A stretch of 64,000 bases of DNA from Dolomedes plantarius (GCA_907164885.2 OU015491.1:118947431-119011430); one strand, 5' to 3'; shown: positions 23,985-35,140, numbered from the stretch's first letter. Program-made: numbers and translations. Notes: generated from the sequence alone by a model not told the origin.

Positions 23985-25030
23985 ATGTATTTAATCTACG
24001 GCCAATGTAATGGAAATGCCTTACGAACTGATAGGGGGTATGCCTGTCGATATCCGTCACGTCTTCCTCTCGATGCCAAAATCATCCGCAGGCTGGAAGA
24101 CAGACTGCGAAATACGGGAAGCATCTGCCCCACACTCAGTCGTCACGATGTTGGAAGACCGCATAGCGCCCTGACGGTAACACAGGAGGATGCAATACTG
24201 CGACGGGTAGAAGAAACGCCCGTGGTAAGAAAGCGCGCAGTAGCCAGCGAGCTGAATTCGAATAGAAGTACTTTGCACAGGCTCTTACGGTCAGAGGAGC
24301 TATACCCATTTCGGTACAAAACCATGCAAGGTGTAAAACCAGATGACAATCAGAAACGCATGTGCTTTTGTGAATGGCTGATGCAGCAACATAATTTAGA
24401 GAATGGTTTCATTGCACATATCTTGTGGACTGATGAATCACATTTCACTAGTGGTGGGGTATTTAACCATCACAACAGCCATATGTGGTCCCAGTTCAAT
24501 CCTCATTTAATCCGACCACAGAAACATCAATACCGCTGGTCTGTAAATATGTGGACCGGCATACTCGGGGATCGCCTACTTGGACCAAATCTGTCGCCTG
24601 GACGGCTCTCGGAACCTTCCTAGTTGGTATTTCTCCGTGATGTGATACCCGATTTCCTCGATGAAATACCCTTAGCGGCAACACATGGCCTTTGGTTCCA
24701 GTATGTTGGGGTTCTGGCGCATTTCTATGCTCCTGTACGTGGTTGGCTGGATATGGAATACCACGGCCGCTGGATCAGACGAGGGGTCCGGTTCTATGGC
24801 AGCCACGATCGCCAGATCTCACACCATTGGATTTTTTCCTATGGGGCGATCTGAAAGAATTCGTTTATCGAGACGTAGTGACTACAAAAACAGTCTTAGT
24901 TGCTCGTCTGTATGCTGCTTGTACTTCGGTGGACACCGCGGTGCTGCGACGTGTGAAGTCATCCATTCCACGGCGCTCTCAAGCTTGTCTCGATATGCAC
25001 GGCGGACACTTTGAACATCTGCCTTTAAAA
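23985..25030 (+). pseudogene. Mariner-like transposase, frameshifted, second catalytic site lost
   Basis: The N-terminal HTH is of the type starting with a YG..N..R...YR...YP pattern (IYGQCNGNALRTDRGYACRY), as in a common arthropod mariner-like family. A GRPHSALTVTQED linker and ELNSNRSTLHRLLRSEELYPF (second HTH) follow. The first catalytic motif is HILWTDESHFTSGG, then HNSHMW and VNMWTGILGDRL, up to a stop at 24621-24623. Other frames continue with FLDEIPLAA. Where QQDGAPPH is expected the sequence gives [10 protein letters not shown], so the second D is lost. [24 protein letters not shown] (third D, frame 24692-25030) and HGGHFEHL then end the protein. Confidence 0.82.
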
Positions 25031-25039
25031 ATATGCACA

Positions 25040-25115
25040 TTATCGTCGGAACATTATCGTCCATTTGAACATTATCGTCGGAACATTATCGTCCATTTGA
25101 ACATTATCGTCGGAA
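25040..25115. repeat. Short tandem array of CATTATCGTC units
   Basis: AACATTATCGTCGG and AACATTATCGTCCATTTG alternate, giving a ~32-bp unit repeated a little over twice. The unit derives from the ACATTATCG motif of the element's inverted end. Confidence 0.8.
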
Positions 25116-25308
25116 AATATATGCAAATACTGATGTTGATGTGTCAAATAAAGTTTTTTTTCCTTGCACCGGATGTGACGTCATACTTTGTTTTTCGTAT
25201 TTTTCTCGAAAACTATGGATCCTACAGGTACAGTTATTTGGGCATTTTTTATGTACACTCAATCAGGAATCTGGCTGTGCAGAGTTTGTGCGGTACTTAT
25301 GAGACACC

Positions 25309-25310
<2 letters not shown>

Positions 25311-25375
<65 letters not shown>

Positions 25376-25385
25376 TACATATATA

Positions 25386-25457
<72 letters not shown>

Positions 25458-25459
25458 TA

Positions 25460-25530
<71 letters not shown>
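25311..25530. repeat. Long (TA)n tract with ATGCAT/ACAT interruptions
   Basis: About 220 bp. The blocks at 25370-25390 and 25450-25463 repeat the same interruption pattern, suggesting duplication of a ~80-bp unit. Confidence 0.95.
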
Positions 25531-25532
<2 letters not shown>

Positions 25533-26035
25533 CTTCGTTTTGTAGTTAAATGTTAAAAGTTAATATTCGGTTTCGATAACTGAGCTTGAAATTTTTATAG
25601 ACTATTTTTCTAATGTTCAAAATTTCCTAATTGTGCGTTTAAAGTTTAAAGCGTTTCTTACAATAAAGAAATATTTATTTGCAATTTTTTGTGCACATTG
25701 CCACATACAATTTTGATAGTGAGCTAAAACTGATGATTACATTACAGTTGACACTAGTATGGGATTTGCAAATATTGACTTTTTTATTTACGAATTAGAA
25801 AAAGTTAAGAATAAAGATAATTTTTTTCTAATTATAAAAAATTATGATAGGATAACAAATTATTATATTTCTTATTTCTAATAAATTAAAATGTTAAAGG
25901 ATAACGTTGGTATTCCGCGAAATGCGTATTAAGAACCATTGGTCTAACAACGCAGGTATATTGGAGCACCCAAGAAAGAAAACTTTAAGGTCCTTTGTAT
26001 AAATATAATAGAGAAATGCTTTGATTATGCATATA
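25531..26035. other. Gene-free AT-rich stretch
   Basis: Nothing recognisable. Confidence 0.5.
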
Positions 26036-26050
26036 CATATACATATACAT

Positions 26051-26130
<80 letters not shown>

Positions 26131-26190
26131 CGTATTGCATTTTATGTTAAAAAATGTGTCTAAGCTAATGAACTAACATCTATATATATA
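26036..26190. repeat. (TACA)n/(TA)n tracts up to a Tc1 end
   Basis: ACATATACATATACATACATAC followed by TA repeats to 26128, and a second short TA tract (26182-26190) that abuts the left end of the next Tc1 element. Confidence 0.85.
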
Positions 26191-27601
26191 TACACTGCTG
26201 GCCACTGTAAATGAAACACCCTGAAGGAAACATGCAAATAACATGAAATTTACAACATGCATTAGTGGAGGTGTGATATGCAAATGATTAGAATTTCAGC
26301 GCAGACGCACATCACGCGCGCCTGTGGCGCCACTTCAAAGCGCAATTTAAGGCTTGGAGATTTCGACGATTTCAAGTTCGGCAATTATGTTTTTCTTGTG
26401 GTTTTTTGAAAAAAACTATCAATTATGCCTCGTCGAAAACAGCGATCATCTTTTGATCAAGTATCCGAGTTTGACAGAGGAAGGATAGTGGCCTACCGAG
26501 ATTGTGGATTATCTTTCAGGGAAATCGGTAGTCGTGTTGGACGAAACCAAACAACTGTAATGCGGATATGTGATCGTTGGATGCAGGAGGGTACGACTGA
26601 CCGGCGTGTTCGATAGCATCCACCTCAGCACACCACTTCACGTGATGACAGGCAAATTGTGCGCATGGCAGTGACGGATCGCTCAGTCACATCACGAACC
26701 ATAGCACAGCACATGCGGTCTGTAACGCATCATCCAGAGTCTGCGCGTACCATTCGACGCCGTTTACAGCAGAGTGGTCTGTCCGCAAGACATCCATTGC
26801 TTTGTTTACCCTTGACGCAGAACCACGGACGTCTCCGCCGCCAATGGTGCGATGACAGAAGGATGTGGACGGCAGAATGGAATGAAATTGTCTTTACTGA
26901 CGAGTCAAGCTTCTGTCTGCAACACCACGATGGTCGCATTCGAGTCTGGAGACACCGTGAAGAGAGGATGCTGAACAGCTGCGTTATGCACCGCCACACT
27001 GGTCCTGCACCGGGTATTATGGTATGGGGCGGTATTGGATATCACTCTCGGACACCTCTAGTACGCATTGCCAACTTTAAACAGCCAGCGCTACATCTCC
27101 GAGGTGTTCGAGCCAGTTGTCCTTCCTTACCTTCAGGGCTTGCCCACAGTCATATTTCAACAGGATAATGCGCGACCACACGTGGCACGCATTGTTCAAC
27201 GGTTCTTCGTCAATCGCCAGATTGAATTACTTCCCTGGCCGCCTCGGTCTCCGGATCGTTCGCCGATAGAAAACAAGTGGTCCATGGTTGCTCTATGATT
27301 GACCCAGATTCCATCCCCAGCTGCCACAGCAGATCAACTTTGGCAACGTGTGGAAGCTGCTTGGTCTGCTGTACCCCAAGAACTCATCCAAAGTCTCTTT
27401 GAATCAATGCCGAGGCGTGTGGCAGCGGTGATTTCCAACAATGGCGGCTACTCTGGCTACTGATTTTGGCAGGAACCACACTTCACAGAAGTCTATAAAT
27501 TTAATCATTTGATACTTGGTCAACATGTTATCTACAAAATAAATTTTGTTGTGATATCTCTTGTCTTTCTTGGTGTTGCAATTTGGGTGGCCAGCAGTGT
27601 A
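26191..27601 (+). mobile_element. Tc1-like transposon, family B
   Basis: 1,411 bp with inverted ends TACACTGCTGGCCAC (26191-26205) and GTGGCCAGCAGTGTA (27587-27601), inserted at TA. It carries one almost complete plus-strand transposase with only a few lesions, so it is a relatively young copy. Confidence 0.92.
26425..27463 (+). pseudogene. Tc1-like transposase of family B, few lesions
   Basis: Starts MPRRKQRSSFDQVSEFDRGR at 26425 and has HTH 1 (GLSFREIGSRVGRNQTTVMR). It then hits a TAG at 26614-26616 in the linker where an R is expected. It resumes with HTH 2 (SARTIRRRLQQSGLSARHP), IVFTDESSFCLQHHDGRIRVW (first D) and GIMVWGGIGYHSRTPLVRI. A shift near 27080 leads to SQRYISEVFEP, VIFQQDNARPHVAR (second D) and PPRSPDRSPIENKW (E, with K-W for the common H-x-W). 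After another lesion near 27295 the C-terminus continues with DQLWQRVEAAWSAVPQEL, LFESMPRRVAAVI and GGYSGY, ending near 27463. Confidence 0.88.
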
Positions 27602-27614
27602 TTATTTCTAAAAG

Positions 27615-28145
27615 GTGTTTTTTTGCTTTATCCCTTTTTCTCGCTTCATACTAAACGGAAATCGATAAATGAGGTACCATGTTAAACATTAAGGTCGCTT
27701 AGTTCGAATTGTTGATTTAGGATTACACATCTTATTGTTTGTTTAAAAATCGGAGTATGAACTTTAGTTAAAATTTTTGTTCCCCTAGAGGGCGCGCGCT
27801 ACCTTTTTTTATTTTACTATTTTCAATTGCATTGAACTTTTACATTTAAAAATCGTTTGCTTTTATAATCATTTTGTGATTTCATTAGTGACTTTTTTAT
27901 TGGCAACATCCGCGTAGGTGTACATTATTCTTTTTGGATGGAAAAACCATATATATCATTTCTTGAAGGGGATTTATTGTAACGATGCTTTTCTCTGCCT
28001 TCAAACTTAACCAAAATCTATAAATGAGGTATCATTTTAAAGATTAAGTTTACTGCTTTTGACGAATTGTTAATTCAGAATGACACATTGTATTGTTTGT
28101 TTAAAAATCGAAGTGACAAATTGACTTCTGGAACTAAAGTTCTTA
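27615..28145. repeat. Diverged direct repeat pair
   Basis: 27615-27780 and 27985-28145 are about 357 bp apart in the same orientation. They share TAAATGAGGTA(C/T)CAT, then GAATTGTT, and TATTGTTTGTTTAAAAATCG. The first copy ends next to a GGGCGCGCGC block at 27790. I read this as an old interspersed repeat present as two tandem partial copies. Confidence 0.65.
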
Positions 28146-29175
28146 AGCTGGGTGAGTCGAAACAGCGAGGCCAAATAGTGTGCACAAAGAGGTTTTGTAA
28201 TGTAAATACCACATTTTCCACGAGTTTGTGTCATATTTAAATTATTACGTTGTCTACAAAGGTGTTTTGGCGTATACATATCTCATGTTTCCCTGTTTTG
28301 CCTTATGCTTCACGTCCAATATTGTGGCCAAAGGTGTTTTGTAAACTCGCTATATAATTTCTCGTATTTTAATCGCACGCGAAAGGGTTGCATGAGCCAC
28401 CTAGTATTATATAAATTTAAATCCATTGTTAAATAAATTTTGATATTTTTAAATGCTTAATTAAGTTATTTCATAAAAATAAAATATTATAAACAATGTT
28501 TAGCTCTGGTTGTCTACGATCTTCAAAATATCCTTTATATAGTAACAGATAGGAACGTTGAACAAACGAATATCTACGTGTTGCGAGAACAATTTTGATT
28601 TTAATTAATTTTAATTTACTCAAAGGCAAGTGGAACTTTGTGACTAATATCCTTTCCCTTACATTATTCTTAGAAGAAGCTGCAAGAAGCACGTTCAAAT
28701 GCTCTCTACCATAACAAATGACTGCGATTTGTCACCCTGTTTGCTGAACCTAGTTGTGATCTTTAACTACTCATAAGTTATATCGCTAATATACTGCTCA
28801 TCAGAAGTTTGGGTCCAGAAAATAACATTAAATGTAACATCATATTATTCACAGTAATCTACAAGTGCAAAGGGTGTAAAATATGGGAAGGAGTATGTAT
28901 GTGGAAGTAATATTTCAGACTGTAGTAAGTTTACTGATTTGAAGTAGAGTATAAACAATTTAGTGTTAAAATATATTCATTTGAACGTGGGTAAGATTCA
29001 AATGATTTTATTTTTAGTAAAAGCAATTTCGCATTTTTAGCAAAACTCTTTCAGTTTCATTTTCCCTCACTTAAAATTGTTTTTTAGAGTTATACATTTG
29101 GAAGACGATGGTGCTAGTACATGCAAATAGTATTCAATTCAAATCATTCCCATGAAGAAATATTGACTTCTAAAA
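28146..29175. other. Gene-free AT-rich stretch
   Basis: Nothing I can support as a gene. The open frames at 28070-28279 and 28471-28698 have no recognisable features. Confidence 0.45.
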
Positions 29176-29179
29176 AAAC

Positions 29180-29526
29180 TACTGTTGTGTTGTTGTCTCA
29201 AATGCCCCCAAATCGGAAGTCTCAGACCGCGTCCATGTAGGCTTCTGGCTGAAGTATGCGGCTCCGGTTTATATAGCGCCGCAAGGGTCCGAGTCCGTCT
29301 CAGCTAGTTACCAGTTCAATTTTGACCAAGCAACCCCAGGAGTGACATCTGGAGGGATCGACACTCTCCTCCCCTCTCTGACGTCATAATAGGAACTTTG
29401 CGTCTACGGATTTAACGGGCCCCTATCCAGGCTAAACATGGAGGTATTTAGTGGCACGTGTTGGGTTTCGATCCAATTATCTCAGCTCTAGAAGCCAGCA
29501 CGCTACCACAAGACTACCTCGAACAC
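29180..29526 (-). mobile_element. tRNA-derived SINE
   Basis: On the minus strand the head (29526-29460) has an RNA polymerase III box A-like TGGTAGCGTGCTGGC (29507-29493) and a box B-like GGATCGAAACC (29474-29464) about 30 bases apart, in tRNA arrangement. The body continues to about 29190 and is clearly GC-richer than its surroundings. It ends in an ACAACAACACAAC tail typical of SINE simple-repeat tails. It is not a functional tRNA, because the arms do not pair cleanly. Confidence 0.65.
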
Positions 29527-30200
29527 ACCTCGTAAGAAAATTACTACTCTACTGGAGCTTAGTATTAAAGGAGTATTAGCAAAATACCAACTGTACATTG
29601 AATTATACAACACTCATCGCTATGTATCACAATACCAATGCTACATGAAGTCAGAAATCTATGACGCGATGCTCAATTTTCAGAACATCTACTTCTACTT
29701 AGGATACTAAAACTGTTTAACTTAATCATGTTTCTCTTCTTTAATTACGTTGGTCTGGACTACAGTTGATGAAAGCGTCTTTGAGTGCTGTTATACAGGA
29801 TGAATCGACTCTGCGTTGACTCACTCCTCTTTATAAATATTGCAAGTTATTACAGGCTTGACTGTGACATGCTTACCAAAAAAATATAATAATAATAATA
29901 ATAGTTTCTTTGCAAGCGTTTCTTAATGGTGGCCCTACAAAATTTTACCGAGGATTTTTTTAAAGAAAAGGGCAATTGGATATTGAAATTAAACGAAACA
30001 CTGGTTAACAAGAAAATTCTATCATAAAAATGTAAACCCTAATTAACAAAGTTTGATGTTTAGAATCTATCTAATCTATCTATAGCAAAATCTGTCGAAA
30101 TGTATCGCCTTTTAGTGGATCTAATTGTTTAGCCTTTGGCTTGCGGGGCTCATTTTTCCTATTCCCTCTTTGGAACGGGCAATTTCTTACCCCCTTTGTA

Positions 30201-30207
<7 letters not shown>
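29527..30207. other. Gene-free stretch
   Basis: Nothing recognisable besides an (AAT)n run at 29887-29902. Confidence 0.45.

Positions 30208-30247
<40 letters not shown>
30208..30247. repeat. (TA)n microsatellite
   Basis: TA repeats about 90 bp left of the PLE composite. Confidence 0.9.
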
Positions 30248-30250
<3 letters not shown>

Positions 30251-30849
30251 TACAAATGTAAATTACTTAATAGGAAACAAAAATGAGTAAATAAATTTTA
30301 GGCGCTAAGCTGCTCACAAAAATATTTACGATATATAGATATTTAAAATTAAGATGACTAAAAGGGCAGATGCGACCATTTAATACTCCTACAACCTAAA
30401 ATAAGATAGATATATAAAAAATAAGCAAAAACGGATGTGGAGGTGGTACAGTTGATGACTGGGGGGTGTGTGACCCCCCAACCCCGGTTAAACATGTTTA
30501 ATGCCAGGCAACACTCCTGATGTCGGCTATAACACCAAGACCGTTATAAACAATTATGAAGAAGAAAAATTCTTTTTGGATGAAACAGATAAGTTAAACT
30601 ATATATTCTTACTTATAAAGTAAATTAAAACATAATTACAAGATGAATTGTGTTTTAACTTTTTAATATAGAAAAAATCTTAATACTAAGATACAGAAGT
30701 ACAATAATACTAATCAATTAAATAATTACACATTAACTAATACACTACAAAAATTAAGATACAAAAATACTTAACTCCACACCAAGCAAGAGACACGAAA
30801 CTCAAGCACACTCACTTTTATAGACATAGTAGGGATAAATATTGCCGTA

Positions 30850-31684
30850 TTAGGGAAATTTTTGGTGTTGCCAACATATGTTAAAACGATTCTCGCAATC
30901 TTTGTTATCTAAATTAAAAAACTGGGTTAGAATTGATGCGAGGAAATTGACAAGAAAACCCTGTTCAATAGCTATAGTTATGAATTTATTTATACTGACG
31001 TCCATAGTTTTTGTGTTTGAATGTAAACGTTGGCAACGTATTAACTGGTTAGTAACTATATTGCGTTTAATATTTAAATGTAGAGCATTATTCCAATTCA
31101 TAATCCTAACAGTTTTAAAGTTGTAAAATTCGCGTTTATCATATAGACTGTATGATATTAGATTTAGATTAACATTTACACTCAAGTCCAAAAATACCAA
31201 ATTGCCATCGTTATCTTTATCTGTCTCCACCAATTTAAGATTTTTTGGGGTAAAAATTAATATCTATTGCATTTAAGTTTTCATTAAAACATATGAGTAT
31301 ATCATCTACATATCGGAAAAAAACATAAGTTCTTTAAGAAACATAACACCTCTTTCGTAACAGTGAAGGTATATATCTAATAAAGCAGATGAGCATGCTC
31401 CACCCATTGGTATTCCATGTATTTGCTTATAGAAGTTTCTACCATTATATAGTATTATTTCATTAAGTACAAGGTATAGTTCTAGTATCACACGATATTT
31501 ATTTTCAGTTATATATGTCTTTAAATCATATTGATCATATAACCCAAGTATAATACTATAAAGATCTTTAAGGTTGATAGAGTTGAAAATATCCGTAAAA
31601 TAATAGCTTTTAACGTTAGTTATATCTCCTTTACATTTTATCTGTTTAACTATTTCTAAGCTATTATTTATGAAATAGCCCCTT
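30850..31684 (-). pseudogene. PLE reverse transcriptase fragment, unit 1
   Basis: The minus-strand frame starts in the middle of RT (GYFINNSLEIVKQIK). Motif A (FTDIFNSINLKDLY), YNGRNFYKQIHGIPMGGACS (motif B) and LLDIYLHCYERG follow. One extra T near 31320 breaks the frame just before the catalytic YVDD box, so the 31491-31306 frame ends FFSDM. The frame is regained at 31233 and continues VFLDLSVNVNLN (the FLD motif typical of PLE RT), YDKREFYNFKTVRI, LNIKRNIVTNQLIRCQRL and the C-terminal CWQHQKFP, ending at 30850. Confidence 0.8.
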
Positions 31685-31686
31685 AT

Positions 31687-32264
31687 GAATTGTGTTTTAA
31701 CTTTCTAATATAGAAAAAATCTTAATACTAAGATACAGAAGTACAATAATACTAATCAATTAAATAAATACACATTAACTAATACACTACAAAACACTAC
31801 AAAATAAGTAAACACATTCTTTACTTATTTTTTTATAAACTATTTTAAGTATATTTAAAAGTTTATTATTAGTAAGCGTTAAGTACGTATTGCAGCCCAC
31901 TGTTACAGTTCTAAATTTAACCGGTGATTTATGAAATTTAGGGATTAAGACTAAATAGGGAAACTTTAGATTTTAATTTCATAACCTGCACGGTGATATA
32001 AAGCTTTGATACGATTTTGTATATTACAAGACATAGAATCTAATTTTTTATAAACAGTATTATCATTATAGCACTGTAAAAATTTGTCACAATAAAAGTT
32101 TTTGCACATAAATGCATAGTTAGCAGAAACTTTATCAACATAGGTTATTGCAAATTGATCTTGTAAAGCAGTGATAGACGGTTTTAAGGTTTTTAAATTT
32201 ACATGATGGCCATTTGGCTTAGTACTCAGATAAGCATTTTTAAAATCACTTAAATAATGAAATC
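31687..32264 (-). pseudogene. PLE fragment, unit 2: RT N-terminal part fused to 3' UTR
   Basis: The minus strand encodes SYFSDFKNAYLSTKP, ALQDQFAITYVDKVSANYAF, then MCKNFYCDKFLQCYN and, after a TAA, YLVLIPKFHKSPVKFRTVTV with VGCNTYLTLTNN. It breaks off at KKISKE (about 31805). There it joins 3' UTR sequence homologous to 30648-30760. The cysteine codon at 32106-32104 (TGC on the minus strand) aligns with the UGA of the 35141-38591 element. Confidence 0.75.
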
Positions 32265-33268
32265 CCCGTGCAAGTTATGAAATTAAAATTCTAAAGTTTC
32301 CCTATTTGGTCTTAATCCCTAAATTTCATAAATTACCCGTTAAATTTAGAACTGTAACAGTCGGCTGCAATACGTACTTAACGCTTGCTAATAATAAACT
32401 TTTAAATATACTTAAAATAGTTTATAAAAAAATAAGTAAAGAAGGGGGCTATTTCATAAATAATAGCTTAGAAATAGCTAAACAGATAAAAGGTAAAGGA
32501 GATATATCTAACGTTAAAGCTATGATTTTACGGATCTTTTCAATTCTATCAACCTTAAAGATCTTTATGTTATTATACTTGGGTTATATGATAAATATGA
32601 TTTAAAGACATATATAACTGAAAATAAATATCGTACGATACTAGACCTTGTACTTTATGAAACAATACTATATAATGGTAGAAACTTCTATAAGCAAATA
32701 CATGGAATACCAATGGGTGGAGGATGCTCATCTGCTTTAGCAGATATATACCTTCACTTTTATGAAAGAGGTGTTATGGTTCTTAATGAACTTATGTTTT
32801 TCCGATATGTAGATGATATACTCATATGTTTTAATGAAAGCTTAAATGCAATAGATATTAATTTTTACCCTAAAAATCTTAAAATTGGTGGAGACAGATA
32901 AAGATAACGATGGCAATTTGGTATTTTTGGACTTGAGTTTAAATGTTAATCTAAATCTAATATCATACAGTCTATATGAAAAACGCGAATTTTTCAACTT
33001 TAAAACTGTTAGGATTATGAATTGGAAAAATGCTCTACATTTAAATATCAAACGCAATATAGTTACTAACCATTTAATACGTTGCCAACGTTTACAATCA
33101 AACACAAAATCTATGGACGTCAGTATAAATAAATTCATAACTATAGCTTTTGAACAGGGTTTTCTTGTCAATTTCCTCGTATCAATTCTAACCCAGTTTT
33201 ATAATTTAGATAATAAAGATTGTGAAAATCGCTTTAACATATGTTGGCAACATCAAAAATTTCCCTAA
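32265..33268 (+). pseudogene. PLE reverse transcriptase fragment, unit 3
   Basis: Starts within RT (AGYEIKI-like), reads LVLIPKFHKLPVKFRTVTVG and ILKIVYKKISKEGGYFINNS, then loses frame in motif A near 32527. It regains frame with GIPMGGGCSSALADIYLHFY (motif B, 32706-32766) and MFFRYVDDILICFNES (catalytic motif C, 32796-32840). An extra A at about 32880 shifts it again. The 32885-33268 frame then gives VFLDLSLNVNLN, KREFFNFKTVRI, LNIKRNIVTNHLIRCQRL and CWQHQKFP. Compared with unit 1, the YVDD box is intact here. Confidence 0.82.
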
Positions 33269-33772
33269 TACGGCAATATTTATCCCTACTATGTCTATAA
33301 AAGTGAGTGTGCTTGAGTTTTGTGTCTCTTGCTTGGTGTGGAGTTAAGTATTTTTGTATCTTAATTTTTGTAGTGTATTAGTTAATGTGTAATTATTTAA
33401 TTGATTAGTATTATTGTACTTCTGTATCTTAGTATTAAGATTTTTTTCTATATTAAAAAGTTAAAACACTATTCATCTTGTAATTATGTTTTAGTTTACT
33501 TTATAAGTAACAATATATAGTTTAACTTATCTGTTTCATCCAAAAAAAAATGTTCTTCTTCATAATTGTTTATAACGGTCATGGTGTTATAGCCGACATC
33601 CGGGAGTGTTGCCGGGAGTGTTGTCCGGGATGGGGGGTCACGACCCCCCCCCCAGTCATCAACTATACCACCTCTACATCCGTTTTTGCTTATTTTCTAT
33701 ATGTCTATCTTATTTTAGGTTATAGGAGTATTAAATGGTCGCATCTGCCCTTTTAGTCATCTTAATTTTAAA

Positions 33773-33775
<3 letters not shown>
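33269..33775 (+). other. PLE 3' UTR with a G/C hairpin
   Basis: Mirror of 30847-30337. Contains a tandem CGGGAGTGTTG pair (33601-33622) and a GGGGGGTCACGACCCCCC hairpin (33632-33652). A similar GGGGGGT...ACCCCCC hairpin stands at 30461-30479 in unit 1, so the structure is kept although the flanking bases differ. Confidence 0.6.
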
Positions 33776-33860
<85 letters not shown>

Positions 33861-33891
33861 GTAATATATAATATATATATATATATATATA
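33776..33891. repeat. (TATC)n-(TA)n microsatellite at the PLE 3' end
   Basis: Eight or so TATC units, then TA repeats with AATGTAATATA interruptions. They follow directly after the PLE 3' sequence AATATCTAT, so the repeat may be target or element tail. Confidence 0.9.
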
Positions 33892-35061
33892 TGTATGCAT
33901 GTATTCATTTTTCGTTCCGAATGATTGGGATACATGCTATCCTAGCCCTGAAGAAAAAGGTTAATAATTGTAGGAGTTACAGGTTTAAAAACCTAAAATG
34001 GATTTTTAAGATTAAAATTAGTTTTACCTTGATGAAAACTGATGTTAAGCAGGTCAGAAATTTTTAGATGTAAATTTGACTCAATAATTTTCCTACATTA
34101 TGACTGATTAGTCCTCTGAAATAAATCACTGACTGCATATGCATATTACAGATTACATAAATCACTTCAGGCGAGAAAAAATAAACTTTTAACTACCTAT
34201 CGGTTTAAAGGTCTGCTTGAAACGAAACACTTAATAAGGCTAAATTAAAATTCAGCGGGATAAATTATCTTATAACTCTTCGAGGACATTACACTATTCT
34301 CAGTTTACAGGGACTATGTAAATGAATTCTAATTGATGAATTCTAGGAATGAATTCAAATTTTATTTATTAAAATATTTTTTTTTGTAAAATTGGATTTA
34401 TGATAAAATACATTTATTTTCACCGCTGCAAATAACTTTTTCTGTTTAAATTCTTAATTTCCACCAAATTTCTTCGAGTTAATTTATTTAACATCAAACT
34501 TTTTGTCAGCTCGTCGGAAGCAATCAAATGTTTTCTTTCGAAACTCAAATGAATCCTGCGGGATATTTTTATCCTGGAATTTTATTATTTTTACTTTTCT
34601 GCCTGTAGTGTTTCGATGGCTAATACACAGCAAAGCAGAATTAAAGTTTTTGGAAGCTATTTTTCTTGTAGTGCTAAAAATAAAGCTAAAAACTCCAATA
34701 CTTCTGAAACTGTTTATTTAATCTCCATCTTGTAGTTTGAGTAAACAATTCTAAACAATATTCCATTTGATGTGAAACTAATAAATACGTTAAGCAACAT
34801 GACAATCCCATATTCATACTTCTGTCCTAGAATAAGTGTAAAATGTGAAATAGGAAATAAAAATCATTAAATATTTTAAGCGGATTTATACAACCGCACA
34901 AAATCAGTTAAAATCATACAATGTTTGCTATTTTATTGTTATATGGTCTAAGTAAAAATTAACTTTTATTAATGTTAATATCATGCTAATTTTAATTAAT
35001 ATTAACCTTTTCCTTACGGGGTAGGCTAGCATGTATCCCAACAATACGGGCCCAAGAATGA
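33892..35061. other. Gene-free AT-rich stretch
   Basis: Nothing recognisable. Confidence 0.5.
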
Positions 35062-35062
35062 A

Positions 35063-35124
<62 letters not shown>

Positions 35125-35140
35125 TATACATATATACATA
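35062..35140. repeat. (TA)n microsatellite, 5' border of a PLE
   Basis: TA repeats with TGCATATACATATATACA near the end. Confidence 0.9.

Larger units (their letters stand above)
23620..25312 (+). mobile_element. Mariner-like transposon with ~200-bp inverted ends
   Basis: Ends read TACAGG...CCTGTA. Inverted repeats of about 205 bp (23620-23830 and 25105-25312) share blocks such as AACTCTGCACAGCCAGATTC and CATAGTTTTCGAGAAAAATA. Both ends lie in TA repeats. The interior has one decayed transposase on the plus strand. Close to the right repeat, 25040-25115 holds a short tandem array of CATTATCGTC units. Confidence 0.88.
30337..33775. mobile_element. Composite of three Penelope-like (Naiad-type) units, tandem and inverted
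   Basis: Three 5'-truncated copies of one retroelement are joined. Unit 1 (31686-30337, minus) runs from the RT middle through the 3' UTR. Unit 2 (32264-31687, minus) is upstream of it in the same direction. It carries an earlier part of RT joined by an internal deletion to a 3' UTR piece. Unit 3 (32265-33775, plus) faces away from unit 2 in head-to-head order. Units 1 and 3 are inverted copies of ~1.3 kb, making a giant palindrome. The 3' end of unit 3 runs into (TATC)n and (TA)n. Truncated tandem/inverted arrays ending in microsatellites are typical of Penelope-like elements. Confidence 0.8.

Noticed and set aside
28380..28410. A CTAG preceded by a GC-rich phrase, resembling a Helitron 3' end
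   Set aside because: The upstream hairpin does not pair well and no second copy is visible in the window.
29460..29526. Functional tRNA gene
   Set aside because: Box A and B-like motifs are present, but acceptor and anticodon arms do not pair properly. A SINE head explains it better.
32842..33171. Antisense open frame opposite the PLE reverse transcriptase (mirrored at 30878-31126)
   Set aside because: It is a shadow of the RT frame; the sense strand carries the recognisable motifs.
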